Below are positions 10,860 through 23,412 of a DNA stretch of 64,000 nt, one piece after another. A program made the position numbers and the translations under genes. The stretch is from Caprella mutica (Eukaryota > Arthropoda > Malacostraca > Amphipoda > Caprellidae). The number at the start of each line of letters is the position of its first letter. The first letter of the stretch is position 1. Location: contig CANNZV010003198.1 of assembly GCA_947561585.1 (NCBI GenBank), forward strand, positions 1-64,000. The letters run 5' to 3'. The notes beneath the pieces are model-generated. The model was not told where the DNA came from and did no database searches. It saw nothing but the letters and a program-made list of their open reading frames with translations.

Positions 10860-11445
10860 GACTAACTAACTAAAAGGAAGGAGCACGTAGAATTATAATA
10901 TGGTAAGTAACAAATTACTGGATTAAACTTTCAAATTTCTTTATTTAAACTTTTAAGTTTCTACATTTAAACTTTGTATCTTCACTGACTAACAAATGAC
11001 AGTTTTTTATCTTTGAATTAAGGCTTTGACCTTAAAATGAACTTACCCTTAGCTTTAGATGTCTCAATTAACCTTTAAAGGTGAGTGTAACTTCAAATGA
11101 AACACTTTAGCACTCAAATATGATTTAGCGACATTAATTAGTTAACGCTAGGGAATATTTTGGTAACTGTATTTCCACACAAATTAATATAAATAGTTAA
11201 CATAAATTTGACGTAACATCCGATAGATGGCGTTGCTTATGTTATATCTCCATGGATGATTTTGAATATTCTTTAAATTTTATAAAATGTTGGGTTATCC
11301 ACATAAGTACTGTATATAAGCAATACCATATTTCTAGAGATACAATTATGAGTACTTTTCTTTTCTCCTGTTTGTCAATGTGTTGTATAAGGAATAGTTA
11401 TATGAATATTCTTAAAACCTAGAAATAAATCTGTTTTTATTTATG
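10860..11445. other. AT-rich spacer
   Basis: No gene or array seen. It contains a 'tagatggcgttg' string near 11225 that resembles the motif at 4401. Confidence 0.4.
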
Positions 11446-11449
11446 GGGA

Positions 11450-11679
11450 TTTTGTGTAATGAAGATATTTTTAATGATTGAACTTACTTCATTGTCCGTT
11501 TTCTGACCATTTGCACCACCCATCAATTATCAATTTTTCCTAAAAAAAAATTAAGAAAATTTTACTGTGGGGGAGAAAGATTCAACAAACAAAATGATTC
11601 TTGAAATAAAACTACATCTTCAGTAGTTGTTGAAAAATGCGAATTTAAAGTTGGGTGCACTTTTTTGTGAGTCACCCTG
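11450..11679 (-). mobile_element. Mariner-like element end, family X, copy 1
   Basis: On the minus strand it begins cagggtgactcacaaaaaag then tgcacccaactttaaatt, right after TA (11680-11681). About 200 bp further in it reads gcaaatggtcagaaaacgga then caatgaagtaagttc. The same order occurs in the opposite orientation at 13838-14085. The other end and the transposase core were not found, so it is a fragment. It lies directly against the C-terminal end of the Helitron remnant and so probably inserted into it. Confidence 0.7.
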
Positions 11680-11681
11680 TA

Positions 11682-12700
11682 TAATACCAAAGTCCTATTG
11701 ATGAGCTCAAATTTTACTCGGATTTGGAGCTGCAACACGACTATAAATGACACACAACTTGTAATGGATGAATACTGGTGATGGTAGATAAAGGCCACTT
11801 TTACTGAAACTCTTTTCCATGTCTTTTATTACTTTACATTGCAATTAAAGGCTGGCCTGATAGGAAATTGTGTCCTCTAGAGAGTAAAATCTGACTGCAA
11901 GAATAGTCGTGATATAAGAAGAGTAGTTCCATCTTCAACGCCACCAAGGGCTCTTGCCGTGATGAATGTTTATGAAGCGTTAAGAACTAAGTAGTGGCCT
12001 GGTATGTTGGTATATGTTTCCGAGAAGTTTTATTGAGCACTAATATTTTAATCAATAACATGAAGAGGAAGTCCGCTGATGCTGAGAAAATTTAAAATTC
12101 CTGTTGATAGTATAGTGCAACTTGGCAGACTTCAGCAATTAGAGTGTCAATACTCTTATGGCAATAATCTCATTATTTCATCATTAATCACGTTAACGAC
12201 GTCATTATATATATTTCCCCCCCTTTTTTTCCTTTTTTTTTATATATTCAAACAGTAGAAGCAAACCTTCTTTGAATAAGAAGCCAGTTACCATCATTGA
12301 AATTAGTCATGATATTGTTGTTAACAAAGTTGATAAATTCATTCTTATGAATTTAACACACATTTGAAGATATTTCCTTATCTTACTGTTCCTTCTCCTA
12401 CCCGAAGAAGCCACTGAGCATATATTTGAAGACGTGTGAAAGTGACAAAGTAGTTACAATAATTGTGGTAGTTCTGCAGCCAATACATTTAGAAGATGTA
12501 TATCGTTTCAATTCCTTCGAAACTTTGATTTCTTGACGTTGCGCTCGTCTTACTACTGGTATCATTTGACTGGTATCATTTGACTACTGGTATCAATATT
12601 CTCCTGGCACTACGAGTTTTCCTCCAAATAAGTTATCGCTATTCAGTTAAGATGAGGCAGAAATGTCTTACTGTTGCCTCCTGGTTCATCTATAGATATT
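11682..12700 (-). pseudogene. Helitron (Pif1-like) helicase, decayed C-terminal half
   Basis: Read on the minus strand with frameshifts and stops, the conserved Helitron helicase blocks appear in the right order. A Walker A-like DEPGGNSKTFL lies near 12695-12655, then GGKLVV (12627-12610). YAQWLLRVGEGTVR follows near 12421-12380 (family: 'WLLxIGxGK'), then FINFVNNNI...NWLIQRRFA near 12340-12258 (family: 'ERAILAPTN'). LISRLFLQSDF...RTQFPIRPAF is near 11930-11850, and SGLYLPSPVF...YSRVAAPN is near 11795-11720 (family: 'VGLYLPxPVFxHGQLYVAxSR'). The stretch between Walker A and GGKLVV is shorter than usual, so the Walker B region is deleted. Non-functional. Neither Helitron terminus (5' TC, 3' hairpin-CTRR) was identified. 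Confidence 0.78.
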
Positions 12701-12784
12701 TTATCACCGTATGAGTTATTTAGTTTTGTCTATATGAACTGCAATGCTGTAGGCACAAAATATTTCTCATCATTTTCATCCATT

Positions 12785-13009
12785 TCATCTGCACTTGTAA
12801 TGATACTGCTTGAATATTTGGAAAGGGAAGCCCTTGGAAATATGTGTTCCGAGAGTTCTGTTGAAGAATTCCATCAATAGCAATAAGTATATTAATTTGG
12901 TAGAACCTTCTTCAGCCGTTCTTTGATCCTGTTCCGGATGAATTATTATATGTAGAAAATCCGTTTTATTGTATATTTCAACAGGCAGCGATGGATCGCA
13001 AAATTGCAA
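12785..13009 (-). other. Open stretch upstream of the Helitron helicase block
   Basis: A 74-codon minus-strand frame (EIYNKTDFLH..., ISKGFPFQIF...) lies where the part before Walker A of a Helitron protein would be. No motif is recognised. It may be the continuation of the remnant or chance. Confidence 0.25.
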
Positions 13010-13464
13010 AATTGCTACAAAGAGAAACCTATGTTGTACCTACAGGGTGTTTCACATCTTTCATATAATATGGGAATTTTATCCGTTTATTATCATTTTC
13101 GAGGAGATTTAGTGCCTGACATGTTTCTAAAAATGTTAGATAAATAAAATAATTATTATTTTGCTTCTCCCTTGTTATGTATCAGAAGCTTGAGGTAATA
13201 TAATTCTCCCTGAGAACGATTTACAAACGATTTTTCCTGGTATATAACTTACCTTAATTAGGTCCAGACTTCCAAGCATAATATTGGAGGAAAATCACTT
13301 TAAGAAAATTTGTCATTTTTCTTGAAGCATGACCTTCAACCGTCAAAATAGCGATAGTTTTCAAAGTTTCGAATCTCATCTTGAACTTGGTTACCTATGA
13401 CATTCACATGACCGTGATTATCTCTCTGAAATGATACAATGGCTCAATCTGTTCCTTTAAATAT

Positions 13465-13835
13465 TGTATCCGGAAAAAATCCCCCCGGCGAAAAAAGTCC
13501 CCCCGGATAAAATAATTGTATATCCCTAGTTTTAATCCTTGGCCATCAGTCTCAAACTTAACGCCTAATAGAAACATCAAATCTATGTGTTGTATAATCA
13601 CTGTAGCTTTAGACTCGTAGAGTGTAGAAGATAAAGAAGAGGTAATATCTAAATAAGTTAAATTTTGGATATAATATTATATGAATTTTTTTATGAATCT
13701 GTTTATGCTCAATACTTTTTTTAGTTAGAAATCAGTATTTTTTTGCGGCATTGTTTATTCAAGTAATAATACATTATATTAACTAAATGGCATCGTTTGA
13801 ACATTTATGTGCCTTTTTCTTTTGATAATCATACA
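13465..13835 (+). mobile_element. Truncated foldback element of the 'aaaaaatcccccgg' family
   Basis: It starts tatccggaaaaaatcccccc then ggcgaaaaaagtcccccc. It then matches the interior of the complete element at 45567-46107 (tatccctagttttaatcctt, gaaacatcaaat, agagtgtagaagataaa, gtgcct). Homology stops at 13835 where the mariner-like end at 13838 begins, so the right part is lost or displaced. Confidence 0.75.
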
Positions 13836-13837
13836 TA

Positions 13838-14085
13838 CAGGATGTCCCAGAAAAAAGTGTACCCAACTTTAAATTAGTATATTCCAACAACTACTTAAGA
13901 TACAATTTTCTATCCAGTATCTTCAGTTAAATTTTCATGAAGATTTATTATTTTTTGTGAATATTATAACGATTTCATTAATGGCTGGTGAAAATGGCTT
14001 TGCGCAAATGGTCAGAAAATGAACAATGAAGTAAGTTCAAACATAAAGAAGGTAGGTATTCATTAGACAACAACCCCTTTGATAA
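13838..14085 (+). mobile_element. Mariner-like element end, family X, copy 2
   Basis: It starts after TA (13836-13837) with caggatgtcccagaaaaaag then tgtacccaactttaaatt. About 160 bp in it carries gcgcaaatggtcagaaaatg then aacaatgaagtaagttc. It mirrors 11450-11679 in opposite orientation. Only the 5' part is legible. Confidence 0.65.
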
Positions 14086-14089
14086 AATA

Positions 14090-15838
14090 ATTCTATATCT
14101 AGGTTTTAAAAGCATAGAAATAACTATTCCATTTATGAATCATTGACAATATGGAGAAATTGTTTTAAGCACTAAAAGGAAGGTACAAGTTTAAATTTTG
14201 ACATGGGTCTCTACAAAATGAAAGATAGAGTGATGGTTATAAGGACGGCGAGTCGGTAGGTTTATTTCTTGATGGACCAAACAGTATGTAAAGTTGTACA
14301 CTACACAATGGATCAGATAACTTGATTGACCTGTATTTGGTATAGAGTTAATTGCTTTAAAAGTGCACAAACTGCACATGGACATTGGACATGCCACTAT
14401 TAATTTTCATGTTTCTTCTGAAATATTTCCCACGTTGAAAATTGCTAAGAACATGCAAATCTTGAAGTCCATAACCATGAGACCATCGCATTTGTGACAT
14501 TTTGTTTCCATTACTTTTAAAATGTGAGTTACAATTGTCATGTCAATTTGTTCTCAAACATCAATTTCAAATCGTGTTGCTTGATTCAACAGTGAATTCC
14601 ATGTGCGTCTTCTGCGAATATTTCTCTGCTCTTGAGCCTTCTTTCTCTCATTTCAAAATGTTCTTCTTGTGTTTATCGATCTCTCGTATTTCTGTGTCAT
14701 TCAGCATCTCCTATTTCCTCACGTCTTTCTTCAGGTAATTCTTAACTTGCATTTCTATGTTGTTGCCTATTCGGATTTCTTTCTCTCTAGCTATTGTCTT
14801 GCAAGTCTTCTACGTTCATCGTTTCTTCTTTTTATCTCTTACTGACGAATTCTAACTGCTACAAGATGTTTGTTTTCAATTTTTAAGTGACAATATTACT
14901 GCAATACCTATTAACAATACTAAATAATTCTTATTACCAATTTCACTTTTTATTCATTAATCTTAGCCCATAAATGAGTGAACTTGCGCTTTACAATACA
15001 TTTTACCGTGTTCTATCCATCCATTAAAATCTCGAGTTCTTTCATCTGAACCGCGACACCTCAAACAAATTTCTTTCGATAAAGTTGTTGGAGTTATTTT
15101 TTGTGATCCATTCAGCTCGTCGATCGAAATGACTTTTAGCCACAGTTCTGTTTTCCATTAGGGAATCATTTTTCAGAACTTTTGGCCCAGTAAGAAGACT
15201 TCAATCCATCAAATTTCACGGGATTGAAGAGATTGTAAAGTCTTTCTCAGATCTCCAGTGACTCAATAGACTGGAAACAGAACTCTCTGAATATCAACTA
15301 TTTGGCTTTGGACCCAAAGAAAAATAGACCTGAATTAATTTATGAAAATAGGGAAGAAGGATAATGACAAACTAAATTAAATTCTTGAAAATTCGAATGT
15401 CAATTTAAACAAACGGTTTTCAATTATAGCCTTGAAAAATTACTTGAGGTCAAATACAATATTTTTTTAATTTAACAAAAAAAATCATATTTTAAATAAT
15501 TATGAAATTTCTATGCTTATTGATTTTCAATGAATTCATATGAGAAAAATAAAAAACAACTCTTCCTTTTCATGTTAATTGAAATACAATTCAGTTAAAC
15601 TAATTAATAATAAACTATGCATGTAATTGACAATTAGTGCATATCATTATATTAATTATCATTTAAGCACAAAAATATTAGTTCACTTCTAGTTTTAAGA
15701 TGCAGTTATAAAGATAAGCTATAACTTCATTAATTAATTATGTATTACTCATCAGAACTTGAAATACTTTCTTTACAATAATACTTAGTTAGTGGGAAAA
15801 ATGACTAGGGAATAAACTAGTGAATATAAAGAACCTTA
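14090..15838. other. Spacer with no recognised feature
   Basis: Slightly less AT-rich at 14190-14400 and 15000-15330, which might be worn coding DNA. Open frames of 68-78 codons show no recognisable domain and are not called. Confidence 0.4.
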
Positions 15839-15840
15839 TT

Positions 15841-16983
15841 TTTGAAGTACAGACACAATAATTGAAGTACAGACACAATAATTGAAGTACAGACACAATA
15901 ATTGAAGTACTGACACAATAATTGAAGTACTGACACAATAATTGAAGTACAGACGCAATAATTGAAGTACTGACACAATAATTGAAGTACTGACACAATA
16001 ATTGAAGTACTGACACAATAATTGAAGTACAGACACAATAATTGAAGTACAGACACAGTAATTGAAGTACTGACACAATAATTGGAGTACTGACACAATA
16101 ATTGAAGTACTGACACAATAATTGAAGTACAGACACAATAATTGAAGTACAGACACAGTAATTGAAGTACTGACACAATAATTGAAGTACTGACACAATA
16201 ATTGAAGTACTGACACAATAATTGAAGTACAGACACAATAATTGAAGTACTGACACAATAATTGAAGTACTGACACAATAATTGAAGTACAGACACAATA
16301 ATTGAAGTACAGACACAATAATTGAAGTACAGACACAATAATTGAAGTACTGACACAATAATTGAAGTACAGACACAATAATTGAAGTACTGACACAATA
16401 ATTGAAGTACAGACACAATAATTGAAGTACAGACACAATAATTGAAGTACTGACACAATAATTGAAGTACTGACACAATAATTGAAGTACAGACACAATA
16501 ATTGAAGTACTGACACAATAATTGAAGTACTGACACAATAATTGAAGTACAGACACAATAATTGAAGTACAGACACAATAATTGAAGTACAGACACAATA
16601 ATTGAAGTACTGACACAATAATTGAAGTACAGACACAATAATTGAAGTACTGACACAATAATTGAAGTACTGACACAATAATTGAAGTACAGACACAATA
16701 ATTGAAGTACTGACACAATAATTGAAGTACTGACACAATAATTGAAGTACAGACACAATAATTGAAGTACAGACACAATAATTGAAGTACAGACACAATA
16801 ATTGAAGTACTGACACAATAATTGAAGTACAGACACAATAATTGAAGTACTGACACAATAATTGAAGTACAGACACAATAATTGAAGTACAGACACAATA
16901 ATTGAAGTACAGACACAATAATTGAAGTACAGACACAATAATTGAAGTACAGACACAATAATTGAAGTACAGACACAGTAATT
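15841..16983. repeat. 20-bp minisatellite (about 57 copies)
   Basis: Near-identical copies of attgaagtacagacacaata. The main variant is A or T in 'gtacWgacac', and the two types are interspersed. The minus strand has no stop in any of the three frames because the unit lacks one, giving false open frames of 366-411 codons (repeating VSVLQLLC/NYCVCTSII). Sharp ends; no target duplication or transposon termini seen. Confidence 0.98.
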
Positions 16984-18164
16984 AAAATAAAATAAATATG
17001 TGAATAAATAATAAAATATATGCATTTTCAAATGAAATATTTTGATATGCAATTCATATTTTGTTCCCTAATAAATTCTCTGATCTACATTCAGTAAGTT
17101 ACATTGTGTACATAATTATATACGAGACACGTCTGTGGAAAAATAACGGAGTTTTTCCCCCTGATTACACTTCTAATATCAATGGGGCACATTAATGTGA
17201 ATTATTACATGAAGGATCACAAAGAAACAAAGTCTGCGGGATTCTCCTCCATGATGTATGGTCAATAAAGGTTGAATCTATACCCTGCACAGAAAGGTCG
17301 CCAGTTAACATTTGGCTGCTGTGGTGGAAGGTTCTGTGTGTCACTGAGGCTTTCTCGGTTCACCTGAGATTTTAAACAGTGAGGTGTGAACTAATTAAGA
17401 ATAGAGAGGTATTTTAGTGCCGTAAAATAAGTGAGGGGAAAGTGATTTATTTTTATATAGGATTTTGGTTTATGTGTTTGTTTTTTAAATGATGGTAGAG
17501 TTAGTTATGAATGATTTATGTTTTTTAATCGATAGTTTTGTGTATTCATACATTTGTTACAGCGAAAAGGTAATTATTATTATGAATAACTTGAAAAAAT
17601 AAAATTTCATCATGAAATATAATTTTAATTATTTTTTATTGCCGTTTCTCAGATTTAAGACTGCATTATGAATATAAGTGTATATTGATTATATGTTTTT
17701 ACTGTTATAATTTTAATAAAAGTGATGAATTATGTCTAATTCCATTACGTAAGAATAATTTCCAAAATATTATTGAACCCGAATTTCTAAAATAGGTTTT
17801 TTATTTTTATATTTTTCATTATCATAAATATTTTAAATACAAACAGTAAATTTTATTAATTATTATATGTATAATTACATAAATTGTATCTTTACATTTT
17901 CATATTATTTGTCAATTATTATTCTAATTAATATGAACTCTTAATTAAGTACTGAAATTATTCGTTAATATTTCAGATATTTAATTAAAACCTAATACAC
18001 TCACCAACGCGTCCATCTCATCCTTTCCAAATTAGTTATATTAATTAATATTAAAACTGCATTAATTTACATGATAAATGAGAGGCTGTTTATTATTCAG
18101 TTGAAATAAATGGTGGCCGGAAATTTGGGTCTTGGATTTATAAATGGATTCTCATCATAAGTTG
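16984..18164. other. AT-rich spacer
   Basis: No gene recognised. The part near 17200-17400 is less AT-rich, but no frame is conserved-looking. Confidence 0.4.
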
Positions 18165-18255
18165 TCGTTATGTAGTTTGTTGTATCCGCTAGTTTTTTGT
18201 ACTGCACACTTCATGATTGTTTAATAACCTGGCAGGGGGGTTGGGGGTGGCGTAC
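18165..18255 (+). mobile_element. Dispersed repeat, copy 1 ('tgtagtttgttgta')
   Basis: Shares tatgtagtttgttgta, tactgcacacttcatgattg and ttaataacctggcagggg with the minus strand of 23200-23275. The other copy lacks about 15 bp in the middle. Confidence 0.65.
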
Positions 18256-18526
18256 ATCTAATTTATAAGTTTTATATATATTCTGAGACTGAATATTCTG
18301 AGCCCAAATTTCCTGCTCAAATCACATGTTAAATAATTGTCGAAACATGTCACAATTACTAATGTTACGTATCATTTTACAACTGTTAATGATGTTATCA
18401 GCTTTGATAAATACACTACACATTTTAGTATTCATAATCTCAACTTTTTCCAATATTGTTCTTTAGTAAAATCATTATAAAATGAGATCACCGGAAATTT
18501 TGATTGAAATTTTAAAACTAGGTATT

Positions 18527-18628
18527 GGAACATCACAGTACTCGGACAGTGGATGTCCTTCAAAATATATGACATATCTATCATAATTTCCCGAACACTG
18601 TGAGTGTTAGAGTATAGCGATATGTTCC
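18527..18628. mobile_element. 'cacagtactcgg' MITE, copy 1
   Basis: The left arm ggaacatcacagtactcgga and the right arm, in reverse complement ggaacatat...aacactcacagtgttcgg, form an imperfect inverted repeat. Related copies are at 26402-26543 and 39852-39976. Confidence 0.6.
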
Positions 18629-18639
18629 TTTAATGAATG

Positions 18640-19320
18640 GATGGTATGAACTGATATCTGAGTAATAATTCTTTTTATTTTAAATTGTGTTAGATATTAT
18701 TAATTTATATAAAATTTATTAGAGACATTATCAATTATTATCAAAAATAATCAATTTAATTATTTAATTCAATTTTGAAGTACCTAGCAAACTTTTGATC
18801 CATTTTTTAGCAAGTTAAAAACTGCTTTAAAGAAATTATTGAAAGATATATAATCACTGTGATTGTATGTACCTTTAATTTAATTTATTTATTCTTTAAA
18901 ATTCAGGATAATATTCACATTTTGAATTTAATATAAAAAATTATATGATGATAAAGAATTTCTAAAAGTTTCACCGAAAACTGAAATTTATAAATTCAAA
19001 TTACGAGTCAAATTGTTTTAAAAAAATCCATTAAAATTAAACTATAATTATTGTTCAATTTAATAGCTGTATAATGTAATGTTCTTTCAATTCAAATTTA
19101 CTCAACTGATTTAGTGGGAAATTGAGTTAGTCTGGAGAAACTCAATTGTGAAACAGTTATTTAGAAAAGTAAGTATTGTGGTATAAAGGTATAGCACTAA
19201 AAACTATTTCTTGAGTGAACTGTGAATAGAGTAAAGGAACTATCTAATGTTCAAAGGATTCTTATTCAGTCATATAGAGTAAAGGAACTATCTACAACTT
19301 GAATTACACCCATTGCCTGC
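18640..19320. other. AT-rich spacer
   Basis: Nothing recognised except a duplicated 'agagtaaaggaactatcta' at 19218 and 19275, just left of the 35-bp array. Confidence 0.5.
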
Positions 19321-19327
19321 AAACAAA

Positions 19328-19893
19328 TCAATGTGTATACCATGTGGTACTTACTCATTCAAAACATGTGTATACCATGTGGTACTTACTCATTTAAAAC
19401 ATGTGTATACCATGTGGCACTTACTCATTCAAAACATGTGTATACCATGTGGTACTTACTCATTCAAAACATGTGTATACCATGTGGTACTTACTCATTT
19501 AAAACATGTGTATACCATGTGGCACTTACTCATTCAAAACATGTGTATACTATGTGGTACTTACTCATTTAGAACATGTGTATACCATGTGGTACTTACT
19601 CATTTAAAACATGTGTATACCATGTGGCACTTTCTCATTCAAAACATGTGTATACCATGTGGCACTTACTCATTCAAAACATGTGTATACCATGTGGCAC
19701 TTACTCATTCAAAACATGTGTATACCATGTGGCACTTACTCATTCAAAACATGTGTATACCATGTGGCACTTACTCATTCAAAATATGTGTATACCATGT
19801 GGCACTTACTCATTCAAAACATGTGTATACCATGTGGCACTTACTCATTTAAAACATGTGTATACCATGTGGCACTTACTCATTCAAAACATG
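19328..19893. repeat. 35-bp minisatellite (about 16 copies)
   Basis: Units read catgtgtataccatgtggca followed by cttactcattcaaaa. Variants are ggtac/ggcac and attcaaaa/atttaaaa. The acatgtgtataccatgt part is close to self-complementary. Several plus-strand frames are open through it; none is considered coding. Confidence 0.98.
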
Positions 19894-20985
19894 TGTACCC
19901 TTTTGAAATGGAAATCATGTGTTGCATTACATGTGCTTTACATTGTAATATCGTAAATTATGTGTGATTAACATATATGTTATGAGTATTGTATTTTACA
20001 TGTTGCTATGAATGTGGTAAATTACACATGGCAAGCATATTCTACAATAATGGTTATTCACATGTCAATGTGATTTGATAATTAAATATTTATACAATCT
20101 CTATTTGATATGGTTTTTAAATGGTCCTTCATGCCTGTGCGAAATAGTTTCTTTATTTTTTAAATATATTAATTATACAGCGTTTTTCATTTCTCAGAAC
20201 TCTAAAACTCAGGATTATGGAGGATTTGGTAGACTCTATTTATTATATAGAGATTCATAGAAAACTTACCAATATTTGTGGCAGATTTTAAACTAAATAT
20301 GTTCACTGTAAGTGTATCTACTATATAGGATATGGTTCATTTTACTTCATTATACAGGAGTTCCTTATAGAGGAGTTCTACTTTAGTTATTAGTTACATT
20401 AGGATATTATAGATTACACACATATATACTGTATTACCACATGATAGCCATATGGCAACCATGTGTTTGCTTTAGAATTGGTTGCAGTATTAGTGAATAA
20501 AGTTTTAACTTCTAATATTTAATTGTTATTATTTTATTTATTATTTATGGAAACAATTGAAGCAATAATATTTGTGATGTTATCAATAAATTAAATTAAT
20601 AATTAGATAAAGATGTGACGGTGAAATCTTTTTATCGAATAATAGAAATGAAAGTTCAAATGATTTATTTTTATTATATAACTTTGTTTGAGAATATTTT
20701 ATGAGAAATAAATAAAAACATGTAAATAATACTGCTAATTGAATCAGTCTTTGTGAAATTGTTTTTGAATGTTGTTACAATCATATTTATTTATTTTCAT
20801 AAAATGAGAAATATTATATTGTAAAGAAATAGAGTTATTTGTTTTACTGATAAATAATATAGAAGGTTGTTGAAATAATTAAAAATATTAAAGTATTTAA
20901 AAAAATATTTTTGCTTTAAAAACGATATTTTTCCATTAAATCTAGAAGAAAAAAATAATTGATAAATAAAGAATGAAATTGGAGT
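19894..20985. other. AT-rich spacer with scattered catgtg words
   Basis: To about 20060, words such as acatgtg, cacatgtc and catggcaa recur, so this may be worn flank of the 35-bp array. Beyond that, no gene or repeat is seen. Confidence 0.4.
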
Positions 20986-20989
20986 AAAG

Positions 20990-21610
20990 AAATTGAAACT
21001 GATTAAATAAATTATTAAAAAATTGCAAACAAAAAGAAATCAAATGTTGAAACAAATAAATCATATTCAAAACAAAAAAAATCATATTCAAGTATTCGAA
21101 ACTAAAATATCAATTTTTCAGACCTATAAAATCAATCTTTCTAAATCTAAAGAGTCTAATATTCGAAATAAAAAAATATAGCAAAACAAAAAAAAAAAAG
21201 AGATAATCGAAGCCAATCAAATATTCCAAACCAATAAACAAATTATTAAAAAAAATCAACTATTCAAAACAAAAGAATTCAACAAGTTTAAAAAAAAATC
21301 ATCTATTCCAAAGAAAAAAGACAACTATTAAAAAAAATCATCTATTCAAAACAAAAGAAAATCAACTATTAAAAACAAAAAAAATCAATTAATCCAAAGC
21401 AAAAAACAATTCTAAAAAAATGAACTATTCCAAACAAACAAATTAAGTATTCCAAAGAAAAAAATCAACTACTCTTAAAGAAAATACTATTCCAAAAAAA
21501 ATCTATTACTCCAAACAAAAAAAAATCAACTATTCTAAAGAAAATTGTATTCCAAAAAAATCAACTATTCTAAAAAAATCAACTATTCCAAACAAAAACT
21601 ATTCCACATG
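20990..21610. repeat. A-rich cryptically repetitive tract
   Basis: Irregular repetition of words like 'aaaaaaatcaactattccaa' and 'caaaacaaaag' without a fixed period. It looks like a slippage-grown, decayed array. Confidence 0.7.
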
Positions 21611-21772
21611 AGAATGTCACACTCTTCATTTATGTTTGAGTGAGAGATTTGAGTGGCAATTACAGTAGCGAAGACTGCAGCCACTCTGACACTGTAGAGG
21701 GGAACTTTGTGAGAGCAGCTAATGAAGGAGGAGAGGAATTATCATGCTTTGTCACTGCTAAATACAGAGAAA

Positions 21773-22960
21773 AATCAAACAACTGAGACAGTTAAAACAG
21801 GGTGTGATGAATAGAGTAAAGAGTCTATCAAACAACTGAGACAGTAAAAACAGGGTGTGATGAATAGAGTGAAGAGTCTATCAAACAACTGAGACAGTTA
21901 AAACAGGGTGTGATGAATAGAGTAAAGAGTCTATCAAACAACTGAGACAGTAAAAACAGGGTGTGATGAATAGAGTAAAGAGTCTATCAAACAACTGAGA
22001 CAGTAAAAACAGGGTGTGATGAATAGAGTGAAGAGTCTATCAAACAACTGAGGCAGTTAAAACAGGGTGTGATGAATAGAGTAAAGAGTCTATCAAACAA
22101 CTGAGACAGTAAAAACAGGGTGTGATGAATAGAGTGAAGAGTCTATCAAACAACTGAGACAGTAAAAACAGGGTGTGATGAATAGAGTGAAGAGTCTATC
22201 AAACAACTGAGGCAGTTAAAACAGGGTGTGATGAATAGAGTGAAGAGTCTATCAAACAACTGAGACAGTAAAAACAGGGTGTGATGAATAGAGTAAAGAG
22301 TCTATCAAACAACTGAGACAGTAAAAACAGGGTGTGATGAATAGAGTGAAGAGTCTATCAAACAACTGAGACAGTAAAAACAGGGTGTGATGAATAGAGT
22401 GAAGAGTCTATCAAACAACTGAGGCAGTTAAAACAGGGTGTGATGAATAGAGTGAAGAGTCTATCAAACAACTGAGACAGTAAAAACAGGGTGTGATGAA
22501 TAGAGTGAAGAGTCTATCAAACAACTGAGGCAGTTAAAAAAGGGTGTGATGAATAGAGTAAAGAGTCTATCAAACAACTGAGGCAGTTAAAACAGGGTGT
22601 GATGAATAGAGTAAAGAGTCTATCAAACAACTGAGACAGTTAAAAAAGGGTGAGATGAATAGAGTAAAGAGTCTATCAAACAACTGAGGCAGTTAAAACA
22701 GGGTGTGATGAATAGAGTAAAGAGTCTATCAAACAACTGAGGCAGTTAAAACAGGGTGAAATGAATAGAGTGAAGAGTCTATCAAACAACTGAGGCAGTT
22801 AAAACAGGGTGTGATGAATAGAGTGAAGAGTCTATCAAACAACTGAGACAGTTAAAACAGGGTGTGATGAATAGAGTGAAGAGTCTATCAAACAACTGAG
22901 ACAGTAAAAACAGGGTGTGATGAATAGAGTAATAAGTCTATCAAACAACTGAGGCAGTTA
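21773..22960. repeat. 53-bp minisatellite (about 22 copies)
   Basis: Units start tatcaaacaactgagacagt, continue with aaaacagggtgtgatgaa and end in tagagtaaagagtc. Variable sites (gaGaca/gaGgca, gttaaaa/gtaaaaa, agtaaa/agtgaa) recur in blocks. No coding frame. Confidence 0.97.
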
Positions 22961-23199
22961 TCACCTGATATAATAATACAGAGTCTATTATTCTGTTGGT
23001 TTGTTGCTTGAAAAATGTTCCGCTTTAATATTTAATATACGTTAATACTCCATACATAAAATAAGGGTTGAACCTCTAAGGTTAGAAATTAAAACTTTAC
23101 TACTAAGAATGTAGTTTTCAAATAGTATTCATTTCGGATAAATCTTTTACAGACTACTAGCTTATTGATTGGCTATTGAGATTGGCCAATAATGAGCTG

Positions 23200-23275
23200 T
23201 CTTCCGAAGCCCCTTCCCAGGTCATTTAACAATCATGAAGAGTGCAGTACAACAAACTACATTACAGCCATAAAT
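23200..23275 (-). mobile_element. Dispersed repeat, copy 2 ('tgtagtttgttgta')
   Basis: On the minus strand it reads taatgtagtttgttgtactg, then cactcttcatgattgtta and aatgacctgggaaggggc, matching 18165-18255. Confidence 0.65.
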
Positions 23276-23335
23276 GTCGAGAGTTTCAGAGTTCTTATTA
23301 TGTGAAATATAATTTAATTCAACTCGTAACTATTT

Positions 23336-23412
23336 ACAAGGAGGAGAAGTCAACAGGGGGCGGAGCACTGACAATTTAGTGCTCCGCCCCATGTTGGCTC
23401 CTACTCCTTGTC
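23336..23412. repeat. GC-rich perfect-type hairpin
   Basis: Arms of about 35 bp: the left acaaggaggagaagtcaaca ... ggggcggagcact is mirrored by the right, with an 8-base centre (gacaattt). The core gggcggagcact/agtgctccgcccc pairs perfectly. It stands out from the AT-rich surroundings. Either a tiny MITE or a structured-RNA or extrusion-prone site; no transcription evidence. Confidence 0.8.

Noticed and set aside
13020..13060. acagggtgtttcacatc as another mariner-type end
   Set aside because: No matching inverted partner was found nearby, so one short match is not enough.
15789..17052. Three overlapping minus-strand open frames of 366-411 codons
   Set aside because: They are translations of the 20-bp tandem repeat, which lacks stops in all minus-strand frames. 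The same heptad-like peptide appears in every frame.
19313..19967. Cysteine-rich repeat proteins (CIPCGTYSFK type) in several frames
   Set aside because: Direct result of the 35-bp array; several frames are equally open.
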